From the IMG/VR virus record IMGVR_UViG_3300008267_007453, positions 1-24,737 of that record: a stretch of 24,737 nucleotides of DNA; one strand, 5' to 3'. Shown in pieces: positions 1 through 7,900 of the stretch. The notes under the pieces were generated by a model. It was not told where the DNA came from, did not search any database, and worked only from the letters and a program-made list of their open reading frames with translations. A program made the position numbers and the translations under genes. The stretch is from a virus. Every line of letters starts with the position of its first letter. The stretch's first letter is position 1.

Positions 1-1
1 A

Positions 2-1618
2 CAGGAAATTACCGCTGGGCGTGTGCCAGAATTCCTCAAGGATCACGAAGTCTGGGGCTTGGAAATTGGTAGCTTGTTGGCTGGCAGCAAATATCGCGGC
101 GAGTTTGAAGAAAAGTTCAAGCAGGTCATAGCTGCTCTTGAAGCCAAGAAAAAATGTATCTTGTTTGTGGACGAAGCACACACCATGAAGGGTGCAGGAG
201 CAAGTAGCCAAAGCAGTTTGGACTTTGCCAACATGTTGAAACCGGCCATTACCAAGGGCAATCTAAAGGTAGTGGCGTCAACCACCTGGGAAGAATACTA
301 CGAAAGTTTTGAAAAGGATCGCGCCCTCATGCGCAGATTCCACAGAGTCAGTATTGATGAACCCACAGCAGGAACCACGGAACAGATCTTGATTGGACTC
401 AGTCCAAGACTGGAACAGTTCCATGACGTGCTGATTGATACCGAAGCCATCACAGCCGCAGTAGAACTGAGTGGACGTTACATACATGATCGTAAAAATC
501 CCGACAAGAGCATTGATCTCTTGGACGGAGCCTGTGCCCGAGAGCGTGTGAAAGACCTGGGCACTGTCACTGTGACCCGTGACATGATCATGGCACAACT
601 GAGTCGTGTGGCCAGCGTGCCCATGGATCGTGTACAAAACGAACGAAGCGCCAAAATTGTTGAACTAGAAAGCAACATCAAACAAAAATTGTATGGACAA
701 GACGACGCTGTAAATTCTGTGTTGGATCGTGTGTACATCAACTTCAGTGGCATAGGCAATGCCCGTAAACCCATGGCCAGCTTTTTGTTCTTGGGCCCCA
801 CTGGCACAGGCAAAACCGAACTGGCACGCTTGTTGGCTGAAAATCTTGACATGAAATTGCTCAAGTACGACATGAGTGAATATCAAGAAAAACACACAGT
901 GGCCAGCCTGATTGGTGCGCCTCCGGGTTATGTGGGCTTTGAAGATGGCAATGTGGGTGGCGGCAAGTTGATCAGTGATCTCAGCAAAAACCCATTCAGT
1001 ATCCTGTTGTTTGATGAAATTGAAAAGGCACATCCTGATGTGATCAACATCATGTTGCAGATGCTGGACGAGGCTCGTATCACTTCCAGCAGTGGCAAGA
1101 CCTTGGACATCAAGAACACCATCATAATCATGACCAGCAATTTGGGTGCCCGAGACAACGAAAACAACAACATTGGTTTTGGCCAGAGTCTGGAAAGAAC
1201 TGGCAGTGAAGATCGAGCCATGAAAGAATTTTTCCGTCCAGAACTGCGAAATCGTATAGACCAGATATGCAAGTTTGTCAAGTTAGATAACCTAGCCATC
1301 AAGAAGATTGTGATCAAATTCTTGGATGAACTGCAAAACAGTTTGACTGAGAAAAACATCCGATTGAATCTCAGCGAAAGTGTCATTGATCTCTTGGCTG
1401 AAAAAGGCTACGACAATAAAATGGGTGCCAGGCCCTTGGGCAGGAAAATTGATGAACTGATCCGTGTGCCTTTGAGCCGTCGTATCCTGTTTGATCAATT
1501 GGCCAACTGCAACATCTACGCCGTTGTACAAGACGATCAAATACAGTTCCGCATAGAATCTTCAACACCCATGCTCACAGTAGATCACAAAGGATACATA
1601 GTTGCCGACGAATCTTGA
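2..1618 (+). CDS. clpA: ClpA-like AAA+ protein unfoldase, 5'-truncated
   Basis: This is an ATP-dependent unfoldase of the Clp/Hsp100 class, which threads substrates into a partner protease. The reading frame is open from base 2, and residues before the GTG at 23 still align with ClpA, so the gene starts outside the window and GTG 23 is not the real start. Numbering from GTG 23, the end of D1 is present with Walker B ILFVDE (about 46-51) and the RALMRRF arginine-finger region. D2 is complete, with Walker A GPTGTGKT (258-265), the GAPPGYVG pore loop, Walker B ILLFDEIEKAHPD and sensor 2 GARPLGR. Between them NNIGFGQS (I384-G385-F386) sits where bacterial ClpA carries the IGL/IGF ClpP-docking loop, which ClpB lacks. 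The N-domain and D1 Walker A are outside the window. The next gene begins inside its last 17 bases. Family assignment is secure; use of host ClpP is inference. Confidence 0.93.
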   Translation, partial: QEITAGRVPEFLKDHEVWGLEIGSLLAGSKYRGEFEEKFKQVIAALEAKKKCILFVDEAHTMKGAGASSQSSLDFANMLKPAITKGNLKVVASTTWEEYYESFEKDRALMRRFHRVSIDEPTAGTTEQILIGLSPRLEQFHDVLIDTEAITAAVELSGRYIHDRKNPDKSIDLLDGACARERVKDLGTVTVTRDMIMAQLSRVASVPMDRVQNERSAKIVELESNIKQKLYGQDDAVNSVLDRVYINFSGIGNARKPMASFLFLGPTGTGKTELARLLAENLDMKLLKYDMSEYQEKHTVASLIGAPPGYVGFEDGNVGGGKLISDLSKNPFSILLFDEIEKAHPDVINIMLQMLDEARITSSSGKTLDIKNTIIIMTSNLGARDNENNNIGFGQSLERTGSEDRAMKEFFRPELRNRIDQICKFVKLDNLAIKKIVIKFLDELQNSLTEKNIRLNLSESVIDLLAEKGYDNKMGARPLGRKIDELIRVPLSRRILFDQLANCNIYAVVQDDQIQFRIESSTPMLTVDHKGYIVADES

Positions 1619-2303
1619 ATTCAAATCTGTGACCAAGGATCGGCTGTTTTACAGTCGATTCCAATACTGTCTGGGATTTAATCTGGATGAAGCCACTTGT
1701 TTGAGAGAACTGGATCATGCCAACATTGATGAGTTGATCCATCGCAGGAAACAATGGCAAGAAGTGGCACAGCAACGCTGGATCAATGGACGGCAAAATA
1801 CCACCATATTGAGACGGCGCTGGAAAGAAATCACTGAAAAGACCGTGACAGATCTGCACTCAGTGGCCGATGTGTTGTTGACCAGCACAGCAGATTTCAA
1901 ACTGGTGGTCAGTGTACATCAGGGCTATGTTTACACCAATGACCTGTCTTTGTTGGCCAAGTTGGATGGTATGCCCGAATTGACTTGTAAAACTTGCACA
2001 CAAGCCCGGGTTGATCGTCCTGAAAATACCATTCGATTAAAAAAATCCAATTATAATTTCCGTAGTTATTTTAGGACCCGGCATCTGTCTGCACAGGAAA
2101 AGCAACAGTTGGTTAATTTTTTAAAAACACAGCAGGATTTTGTAAGAACAAGCCCGGCCATGAACCGATGGCTACAAGAACCCTTTAATCGTTTGCAAGA
2201 CTACTATTTTGTGGATCATGATTCCCAACAATGGCTGACACTGATCAGCCTGGTGTCACCGGGGATAATTAGAAAGACCATGCAAATATTGACAGATAAA
2301 TAA
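1602..2303 (+). CDS. Conserved-looking phage protein of unknown function (233 aa)
   Basis: I do not recognise a named family. The TTG start at 1602 overlaps the end of the Clp gene by 17 bases, which implies translational coupling. The 233-residue product is soluble, basic in the middle, and has no signal peptide or membrane segment. Visible features are an early stretch rich in Arg, Trp and Glu (HRRKQWQEVAQQRW, about residues 47-60), a CKTC pair near residue 130 followed by a basic region, and a C-terminal part with WLQEPFNRLQDYYFVDHD and LVSPGIIRKT that looks like a conserved core. The C-terminal style is reminiscent of uncharacterised T4-like phage proteins, but this is from memory only. 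A clamp-loader or structural role cannot be argued from the sequence. The coding call is strong because the frame is long and packed between coupled genes. Confidence 0.75.
   Translation: MPTNLEFKSVTKDRLFYSRFQYCLGFNLDEATCLRELDHANIDELIHRRKQWQEVAQQRWINGRQNTTILRRRWKEITEKTVTDLHSVADVLLTSTADFKLVVSVHQGYVYTNDLSLLAKLDGMPELTCKTCTQARVDRPENTIRLKKSNYNFRSYFRTRHLSAQEKQQLVNFLKTQQDFVRTSPAMNRWLQEPFNRLQDYYFVDHDSQQWLTLISLVSPGIIRKTMQILTDK
2295..2302 (+). promoter_or_regulatory. Candidate T4-like late promoter box GATAAATA
   Basis: GATAAATA closely matches the T4 late promoter element TATAAATA. It overlaps the stop codon of the preceding gene and leaves 7 bases before the ATG at 2310. If the start site lies the usual few bases downstream, the transcript would be leaderless or nearly so. 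No Shine-Dalgarno sequence is visible here. Confidence 0.4.
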
Positions 2304-2309
2304 AACACT

Positions 2310-2474
2310 ATGGCAAAAATCAACGAACAAACTTTAATAATCACAATGAGTCAAATGGTGCGCGATGATGCGCCTGTGCAAGCTCTGCTCAGCCCAGAAG
2401 TTGTGGCACAATTGGAATCAGTGGTTGCGGAATTGGCGGGTGCAGGCACCCTGGTGGAAATACGTCAGGCATGA
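2310..2474 (+). CDS. Small protein of unknown function (54 aa)
   Basis: A 54-codon frame starts with ATG at 2310 and ends with TGA at 2472-2474, where the ATG of the next gene (2471) overlaps its stop (ATGA). The product is small, mildly acidic and probably helical: an N-terminal MAKINEQTLIITMSQMVRDD segment, then a Leu/Val/Ala-rich helix (PEVVAQLESVVAELAGAG) and a short tail. There is no signal peptide, no Cys and no motif I can name. Support comes from exact tiling between neighbours, the stop/start overlap and the upstream TAAATA box. Alone it is too short to assign. A small virion or assembly component is possible because the following genes look structural, but that is a guess. Confidence 0.6.
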   Translation: MAKINEQTLIITMSQMVRDDAPVQALLSPEVVAQLESVVAELAGAGTLVEIRQA

Positions 2475-2833
2475 TACTGACCACAGAAACCCTGCTGAGC
2501 ACCACAGTGTATGGCACTGCATCTGGCAACTACGATGGCAGCAGCCAGGACTTTCTCAGCGATGTAAAACGTGCGGCCAACTACTACCAAGGTCAAGGCA
2601 GCATACAAACAGTGACCATACAGGTTGAAGGGTTTGTGGGTCGCATACGCTTGCAGGCCAGTCTCAATGATGATCCTGCAGCAGCTCTGTGGTTTGAGGT
2701 GTATGACTATGATCGTGTTTCTCCGACCACTGATTACCATCCTGTGAGCTTGGTGGGCAATTATGTTTGGATGCGGGCTGAAATAACTGATTTTTCTGCT
2801 GGCACCATTGTGGGCATCACGGTCAGTTACTGA
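2471..2833 (+). CDS. Beta-rich small phage protein, possible virion component (120 aa)
   Basis: The ATG at 2471 overlaps the preceding stop as ATGA. The 120-residue product is dominated by alternating hydrophobic/polar beta-strand patterns: TVTIQVEGFVGRIRLQASL (about 44-62), WFEVYDYD, a VSLVGNYVWMRAEIT strand, and TIVGITVSY at the C-terminus. The final strand and the FVGRIRLQASL segment resemble jelly-roll or Ig-like modules in marine T4-like virion proteins, where a short strand-rich protein often precedes tail-associated genes. There is no catalytic motif, signal peptide or Cys. A carbohydrate-binding or decoration role is possible. The coding call is strong and the structural role is inference from fold pattern and neighbourhood. 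Confidence 0.72.
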   Translation: MILTTETLLSTTVYGTASGNYDGSSQDFLSDVKRAANYYQGQGSIQTVTIQVEGFVGRIRLQASLNDDPAAALWFEVYDYDRVSPTTDYHPVSLVGNYVWMRAEITDFSAGTIVGITVSY

Positions 2834-2852
2834 TCGCAATTATGAGGCAACT

Positions 2853-3290
2853 ATGAGCAATACTGCATCAATTTCCTGTGACATAGGAACCACAGATTCC
2901 ACAGCTGATCTGGGCATAGAGGTCTGGCTCAATGATCAGAAATTATTAGATTTAAATCATGTGCAAGAGACCTTGCTTTTCCGTCACGAAATTCGTGATG
3001 AGGATCATGACTACGTGTTGAAATTCCAATTAAAAAATAAAACCGCTGCACACACTGAAATTGACAGCGAAAATCGCATTGTCAAAGATGCCTGTGTTAC
3101 AGTGACCAATTTGCAGTTTGATGGCATACCCCTGGGTCAGGTCTTTTTTAACCTGGCTGTGTATGAACATGATTACAATGGAACTGGCACGCTGATACAG
3201 GAAAAATTCTATGGACAAATGGGTTGCAACGGCACAGCGAGCCTGGCCTTTAGCACACCTATTTACATGTGGTTGTTGGAACACATGTAA
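2853..3290 (+). CDS. Beta-sandwich phage protein, probable virion structural/binding module (145 aa)
   Basis: I chose ATG 2853 because a GAGG box lies about 5 bases upstream and it begins just after the previous stop; the frame is open further upstream (GTG 2808) but that would overlap the preceding gene. The product reads as one beta-sandwich domain: MSNTASISCDIGTTDS, then paired strands IEVWLNDQKLLDLNHV and YVLKFQLKNKT, a HTEIDSENRIVKDACV segment, and the C-terminal FYGQMGCNGTASLAFSTP followed by IYMWLLEHM. This layout (FxLKNKTxxHT, FYGxxGCNGT, STPIYxWLLE) is familiar from short proteins and terminal domains of T4-like marine phages, where Ca-dependent carbohydrate-binding domains have a similar strand plan. 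No enzymatic motif is visible. A virion surface or receptor/glycan-binding role is inference. Confidence 0.75.
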   Translation: MSNTASISCDIGTTDSTADLGIEVWLNDQKLLDLNHVQETLLFRHEIRDEDHDYVLKFQLKNKTAAHTEIDSENRIVKDACVTVTNLQFDGIPLGQVFFNLAVYEHDYNGTGTLIQEKFYGQMGCNGTASLAFSTPIYMWLLEHM

Positions 3291-3291
3291 C

Positions 3292-3299
3292 CATAAATA
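3292..3299 (+). promoter_or_regulatory. Candidate T4-like late promoter box CATAAATA
   Basis: CATAAATA matches seven of eight bases of the T4 late element TATAAATA and lies immediately after the stop of the preceding gene. Its last A is the first base of the ATG at 3299, and a second in-frame ATG follows at 3305. Initiation a few bases downstream would favour a leaderless message starting at 3305. Confidence 0.4.
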
Positions 3300-4009
3300 T
3301 GTCTATGAAAACTGTGGTAATCATGCCGGGTGGATTCCACCCATTTCACGCTGGACACATGGCTCTGTATCAATCGGCTCGCGAAGCCTTTCCAGATGCA
3401 GATGTGTATGTGGCGGCCACCGATGATACCAGTACCCGGCCTTTTCCTTTTGCAGTCAAAGAAAAACTAGCACAGCTGGCCGGAGTTGAACCTGGGCACT
3501 TTGTCAAGGTAAAAAGTCCATTCGGTGCTGAAGAGATAACCAGCCGTTACAATCCTGCTGAAGATCGTGTGATATTTGTCCGCAGTGAAAAAGATCGTGA
3601 CCAACCACCCAGACCCGGCGGAAACAAAAAGGATGGCACACCAGCCAAGTTACAACCTTTAGACGATAACCCCCAACCGTTTGGCCAGCACGTTTACATG
3701 ACCTATCTACCCACAGTGGAATTTGGTCCGGGACTCACATCAGCCACAGAAATACGCACAGCTTGGCCCACTTTGAATGAAAAACGCAAAACAGCCTTGG
3801 TCATGAGCCTGTATCCGGCCACCCAACGCAATCCTGCCTTGGCCGCCACGGTGGTCAAGATGTTGGACACTGCCATCGTAAAAGACAGCACTAATGAAAA
3901 TGCTGACTACATAGAAGAAAAATGGAGCCAGAAATACAAGAGCAGTATCAACTGTGCCAACCCCCGAGGCTTTAGCCAACGGGCACACTGCGCCGGCCGC
4001 AAAAAATAA
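3299..4009 (+). CDS. HxGH-family nucleotidylyltransferase with Cys-containing basic tail
   Basis: This belongs to the cytidylyltransferase-like superfamily (which includes NMN adenylyltransferase and phosphopantetheine adenylyltransferase) and would transfer a nucleotidyl group from an NTP. Residues numbered from ATG 3299: the Rossmann nucleotide site VVIMPGGFHPFHAGHMALY (about 6-24) contains the HxGH signature, and TSATEIR further on fits the (T/I)SSTxxR motif that binds the triphosphate. The substrate cannot be read off; NMN or a sugar/polyol phosphate are all possible. The last 18 residues, CANPRGFSQRAHCAGRKK, form a separate Cys-containing basic module not expected in these enzymes. ATG 3305 is an equally good start, because neither ATG has a Shine-Dalgarno box and the late-promoter-like box ends at 3299. 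A glycosyltransferase follows, so nucleotide-sugar or cofactor chemistry is plausible. Confidence 0.85.
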   Translation: MSMKTVVIMPGGFHPFHAGHMALYQSAREAFPDADVYVAATDDTSTRPFPFAVKEKLAQLAGVEPGHFVKVKSPFGAEEITSRYNPAEDRVIFVRSEKDRDQPPRPGGNKKDGTPAKLQPLDDNPQPFGQHVYMTYLPTVEFGPGLTSATEIRTAWPTLNEKRKTALVMSLYPATQRNPALAATVVKMLDTAIVKDSTNENADYIEEKWSQKYKSSINCANPRGFSQRAHCAGRKK

Positions 4010-4028
4010 ACTCTACCTGCCTACAACT

Positions 4029-4036
4029 GTTAAATA
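4029..4036 (+). promoter_or_regulatory. Candidate T4-like late promoter box GTTAAATA
   Basis: GTTAAATA lies in the 50-base gap between the nucleotidylyltransferase and the glycosyltransferase, 23 bases before ATG 4060. Unlike the other boxes in the window, this one leaves room for a leader carrying a clear GAGAGGA ribosome-binding site (4049-4055 region). Confidence 0.4.
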
Positions 4037-4059
4037 TCTGACACTTTTGAGAGGAACGC

Positions 4060-4956
4060 ATGTCAGAGCAAGATCAATCCGGAATGAAAATCCAAGTCAA
4101 TGTTGACTATCTAAAAAACACCCGTGTGCATATTTGTATGCCTTGCTACGGTGGCATGCTGACCGAAAGCACATTTACCAGTTTTATCAAATGGGGCAAC
4201 ACTGCCAAACAGTTGGGCATCAACTGGACTGTGGAAACTCTCAGCAATGAAAGTTTGATCAGTCGTGGTCGTAACACGCTCACAGCCAGATTCTTGCACA
4301 ACTCAGAAAGCACTCATTTAATGTTTATTGATGCTGACATTGGTTGGGAGCCATGGCATCTCCTGGTGTTGTTGAATCGTGATGTGGATGTCATAGGCGG
4401 ACTATATCCCATGAAGAGCATGCCAGTGAAATGGTGTGTGAATGGTTTTGAAGGTGCCGAAACAGGTCCGGACCACTTGCAAGAAGTGACCAAGACTGGC
4501 ACAGGATTCTTGTTGATCAAGCGACATGTATTTGAAAAACTCAATGCTCATCCTGCAGTCAAGCCTTTTGTCAACGACATTGGCCTGCCAGCTGAACTGA
4601 ATCCTCACATGAAAACCTACTTTGACACAGCCGTGCGTGAAGGTCGTTACTACAGCGAAGACTGGACTTTCTGTGAAAACTGGCGTGACCTAGGTGGCAA
4701 AGTCTGGGTAGACAAGCGTGTGTTGTTGCGTCATTCTGGAACCTATGTGTTTGATTATGCGGCCCAGGATCGTGTTTATCAGGAACTGCATGCCTTGGCC
4801 CAACAGAATGGCACAGGCGTGGCAGCTCCAGTCAACGTGGCCGCGGCAGAAGCTGTGGAAACACCCGTGAAAACCCGTGTTTTGGCCAGTAGCAAAAAGA
4901 CCACAGCCAAGGCCAAGGCTGAACCCGAGAAAAAAACCAAAAGTCGAGCCAAATAG
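4060..4956 (+). CDS. GT-A-type glycosyltransferase-like protein with Ala/Lys-rich tail
   Basis: This is a probable family 2-like (GT-A) glycosyltransferase. ATG 4060 has a good GAGAGGA box. The N-terminal strand VHICMPCYGGMLTESTFTS opens the fold, SLISRGRNTLTARFL binds the nucleotide in related phage proteins, and HLMFIDADIGW (about residues 86-96) supplies the DxD metal/nucleotide-sugar motif. Later features are DVIGGLYPMK, the TGTGFLLIKRHVFE segment and EDWTFCENWRDLGGKVW, the last matching the acceptor-side ED motif and terminal helix of such enzymes. Residues from about 250 form a low-complexity tail (Ala/Val, then Lys-rich, ending KKTKSRAK) that is probably disordered and binds nucleic acid or another anionic partner. 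The target could be modified DNA, virion protein or host polysaccharide; the sequence does not decide. Confidence 0.83.
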   Translation: MSEQDQSGMKIQVNVDYLKNTRVHICMPCYGGMLTESTFTSFIKWGNTAKQLGINWTVETLSNESLISRGRNTLTARFLHNSESTHLMFIDADIGWEPWHLLVLLNRDVDVIGGLYPMKSMPVKWCVNGFEGAETGPDHLQEVTKTGTGFLLIKRHVFEKLNAHPAVKPFVNDIGLPAELNPHMKTYFDTAVREGRYYSEDWTFCENWRDLGGKVWVDKRVLLRHSGTYVFDYAAQDRVYQELHALAQQNGTGVAAPVNVAAAEAVETPVKTRVLASSKKTTAKAKAEPEKKTKSRAK

Positions 4957-4962
4957 CCAGAC

Positions 4963-4970
4963 GGTAAATA
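4963..4970 (+). promoter_or_regulatory. Candidate T4-like late promoter box GGTAAATA
   Basis: GGTAAATA lies in the 23-base gap ahead of the giant multidomain gene, with 9 bases between it and ATG 4980. There is no Shine-Dalgarno sequence in those 9 bases, so a very short leader or leaderless initiation is implied if the box is active. Confidence 0.4.
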
Positions 4971-4979
4971 CAGTTCATT

Positions 4980-7900
4980 ATGAATATTCTTGAACTGGAT
5001 TCTTACCGTCTTGGCGACGCTGTCAAGTTTAATGACCAATTAAACCCAAAACTGTGGGGATCCGACGAGCACCTGCATCCGCAAATCCGTGAGCAACTGT
5101 TACGCATAGCTGAAGATTTTGCTGAGTTCCTAGGTGTTTCGAACTTTGAAATCAAAGACATCACCATTTCGGGCAGCAATGCCGCTTATACCTACACTGC
5201 CAATTCTGACATAGATCTGCACTTGGTGGTGGATCTGCCCAAGGCCGACGCCAGCGAAGTGTACAGAGAACTGTTTGACGCTAAGAAGTATCAGTACAAC
5301 GATCAGCACAACATCACCATTGGTGGCTATGACGTAGAACTCTACGTACAAAATGCCAACCAACCACACATCAGCCAAGGCATTTATTCTGTGTTGAACA
5401 ACGACTGGGTTTCAGTGCCCCGACGTGCCCGACCCACAGTGGATGACATCAGCACACGCAGCAAATATGAAACCTTGAGCCAACAGATTGACCAGGCTAT
5501 CGAATCCAAGGACTATGAAATGATCACGACCCTGGTCAACAAGATCAAAAAGATGCGCCAAACAGGGCTGGAACAGCATGGAGAATTTGGTCCAGAAAAT
5601 ATAGCATTCAAAATGTTACGCAGCCAAGGCGCTATCGAACGCCTGTATGCCGCACGCAACGCAGCCAAGGACGAATTATTAAGTTTAGACGAACGTCGTC
5701 GAAAGAAAAAAGGTTCTAGCAAAAAACGCTGGGGGTACTTTGGCGGTTACTGGTATCCGGGCACAGGCTATGCTGGCCAAGACACTCCGGCTGCACAGGC
5801 TGATGGTGGCGGCGATGGCGGTGCTGAAAGCATCAGAGAAGATGCGGGACAGACTGATGAACAGATACTCAAAGATTTTATACGATTCTGTGTGTCCGAA
5901 CTTGAGATCAAACAGATGCCTCGAGTTCGACTGCGTAAAGATCCAGAATGGCCCAAACGTCATCGAACATTTGGTCGTTACAGTGATGATGCCCAGCAAT
6001 TGGAAGTGGCCTGGGGCAATCGCCACATCATGGATGTGTTGCGTACTGTGGCCCACGAACTCACTCACAAACGCCAACACGAACGTGAAGCAGTTCCAGC
6101 CGATGCAGGCGAGACCGGCAGTGAATATGAAAACGAAGCCAACGCCCGAGCCGGTGTACTCATGCGTGACTGGGCCCGACTGCATCCCGAACACTTTGAA
6201 GCAGGCCAAGTTGATGAGCTAGAAGAAGGTTGGAAAGAACGAGCCGGTGCTGTTGCAGCAGCGGCCTGTATTGCTGGAACACCGGGATGCAGTAGCACAG
6301 GACAGGTTATAAAAACCACACAGGATGTGGGCCGCACTGTACAGACAGCCAAGAACATGACACGTGCCGGAGTTCAGGATGAATTGAGCCAAGAACTGCG
6401 CAACTTTATCCGTGCCCAAGGTGGTGACCCAGGCAGCCAGAATTTGAGTACCTTGTACAAATTAAAAAAGCGTATAACCAACAAGCCCGATCCAGCAAAT
6501 GAATCAGCTTCTGGATATATTCCAACAAAGAAGCAGGCCCGGGATCCAAGATTCAGTATGGCATTGACTGTGGACATCAAACCAGGTCAAGTGGGCAAAG
6601 AAGCCAACAAATTAAAATTACGGACCAACCGGCAAGGTGCACCACAAATTGCCCAAGCCAATGGCCTGTTTGAAAACTTGTTTAAAGAATATAAACAGTA
6701 CAAGGCCGACGAAGACTACAGCCCGGATGAACCGCCTGGCCCAGAATTTGATCCTGACCTGTTCGAAATCAGTGACGATTTACGCCGTAGTTATTTAGGT
6801 CGTGCTGGTCAACAGGTCGATCGCAGACAGGAACGCATGGCCCAGGTCAGAGATAGACTCAACAAGGGCTACGAAATATACCACGCTGAAGATCCCACTT
6901 TCACAGTCCACAGATTTGAAGCCAACACACCTGCTGATGCACGACGCTATTACGAAACGTTTATTGATCGCTACGAGAGTGATCGAGACTTTGATTTGCA
7001 ACTACGTAGAGCCACAGGTTTGATGGAAAGTGAAGAAGAACTAGACGAAGTCAACATGAGTCCTGGTGCACTGGAAAAGTTTGCCGCCAGCAAAGAAGCA
7101 CAAGGCATACGTGCTGGTTTTGAAGCCGAACTCATATTCCGCGATACCCAGGGCGAATCGGATGAGGAGGATCCTGAACCCGACTACGATGCTGACGAGC
7201 GTGCCTACAGCATCTCACAGGTCATTGAGTTCTTTGACAATGACGAATACGGCTATGGACTCGGCGATAGAGAACGCAACAGGCTGGAAGAAAATCTTGA
7301 CGAAACTTACATGAACTGGCGCGATGAGCAGATGACATCGGACTTCCGCAACGACGCCGAAGATCTGGTGCGTGAAATACATTTGGACGAAGTGCCCTTG
7401 AGCGAACGTATCATTAAAGTGCTAACAGATGGCATGGAGATAGATGATGCCGAAGCAGATAAAATCTTGGCCGTGGGAGTGGATGCACCACGATTTACCA
7501 GCAGCGCGGAGCAAGCGGCCTATGCTGAACAGAATCCTAACTACAAGATATATCTGGAAGCCTTGGACGATGCTGAAGCTATTTTGGACGAAGAAGTAGA
7601 AACCAGTATTGAGAAACAAGACGGCTATTACGATCAAGCCTTGGACGACTATCGCGACAACTGGTCGGGTGACGATGACAGCTTTTTCTCAGATGTTGGT
7701 CTGCGTTGGATGAGCGACATTGCCAACGAATACGGTCTGGACTGGCCGGTGTGGAACATGGGCAACGGCGGCAACAGCGGCAGCAGAGACTGGGATGAAA
7801 TTGGTGCAGAACTACAACAAGTTGTAGGCATGCCGGTCAAAGTCAGTTCAAACTATCACAGCACACCACGCAAAGAAGGACAATGGATCATAGAACCCGA

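Noticed and set aside
2808-2852. Longer N-terminus (GTG 2808) for the beta-sandwich protein
   Set aside because: It would overlap the previous gene by 26 bases and lacks a ribosome-binding site; ATG 2853 has a GAGG box.
5740-6222. A 160-residue alternative forward frame inside the giant gene
   Set aside because: It overlaps the metallopeptidase-like region, which has clear HELTH and ENEA motifs in the main frame; no motifs were seen in the alternative frame.
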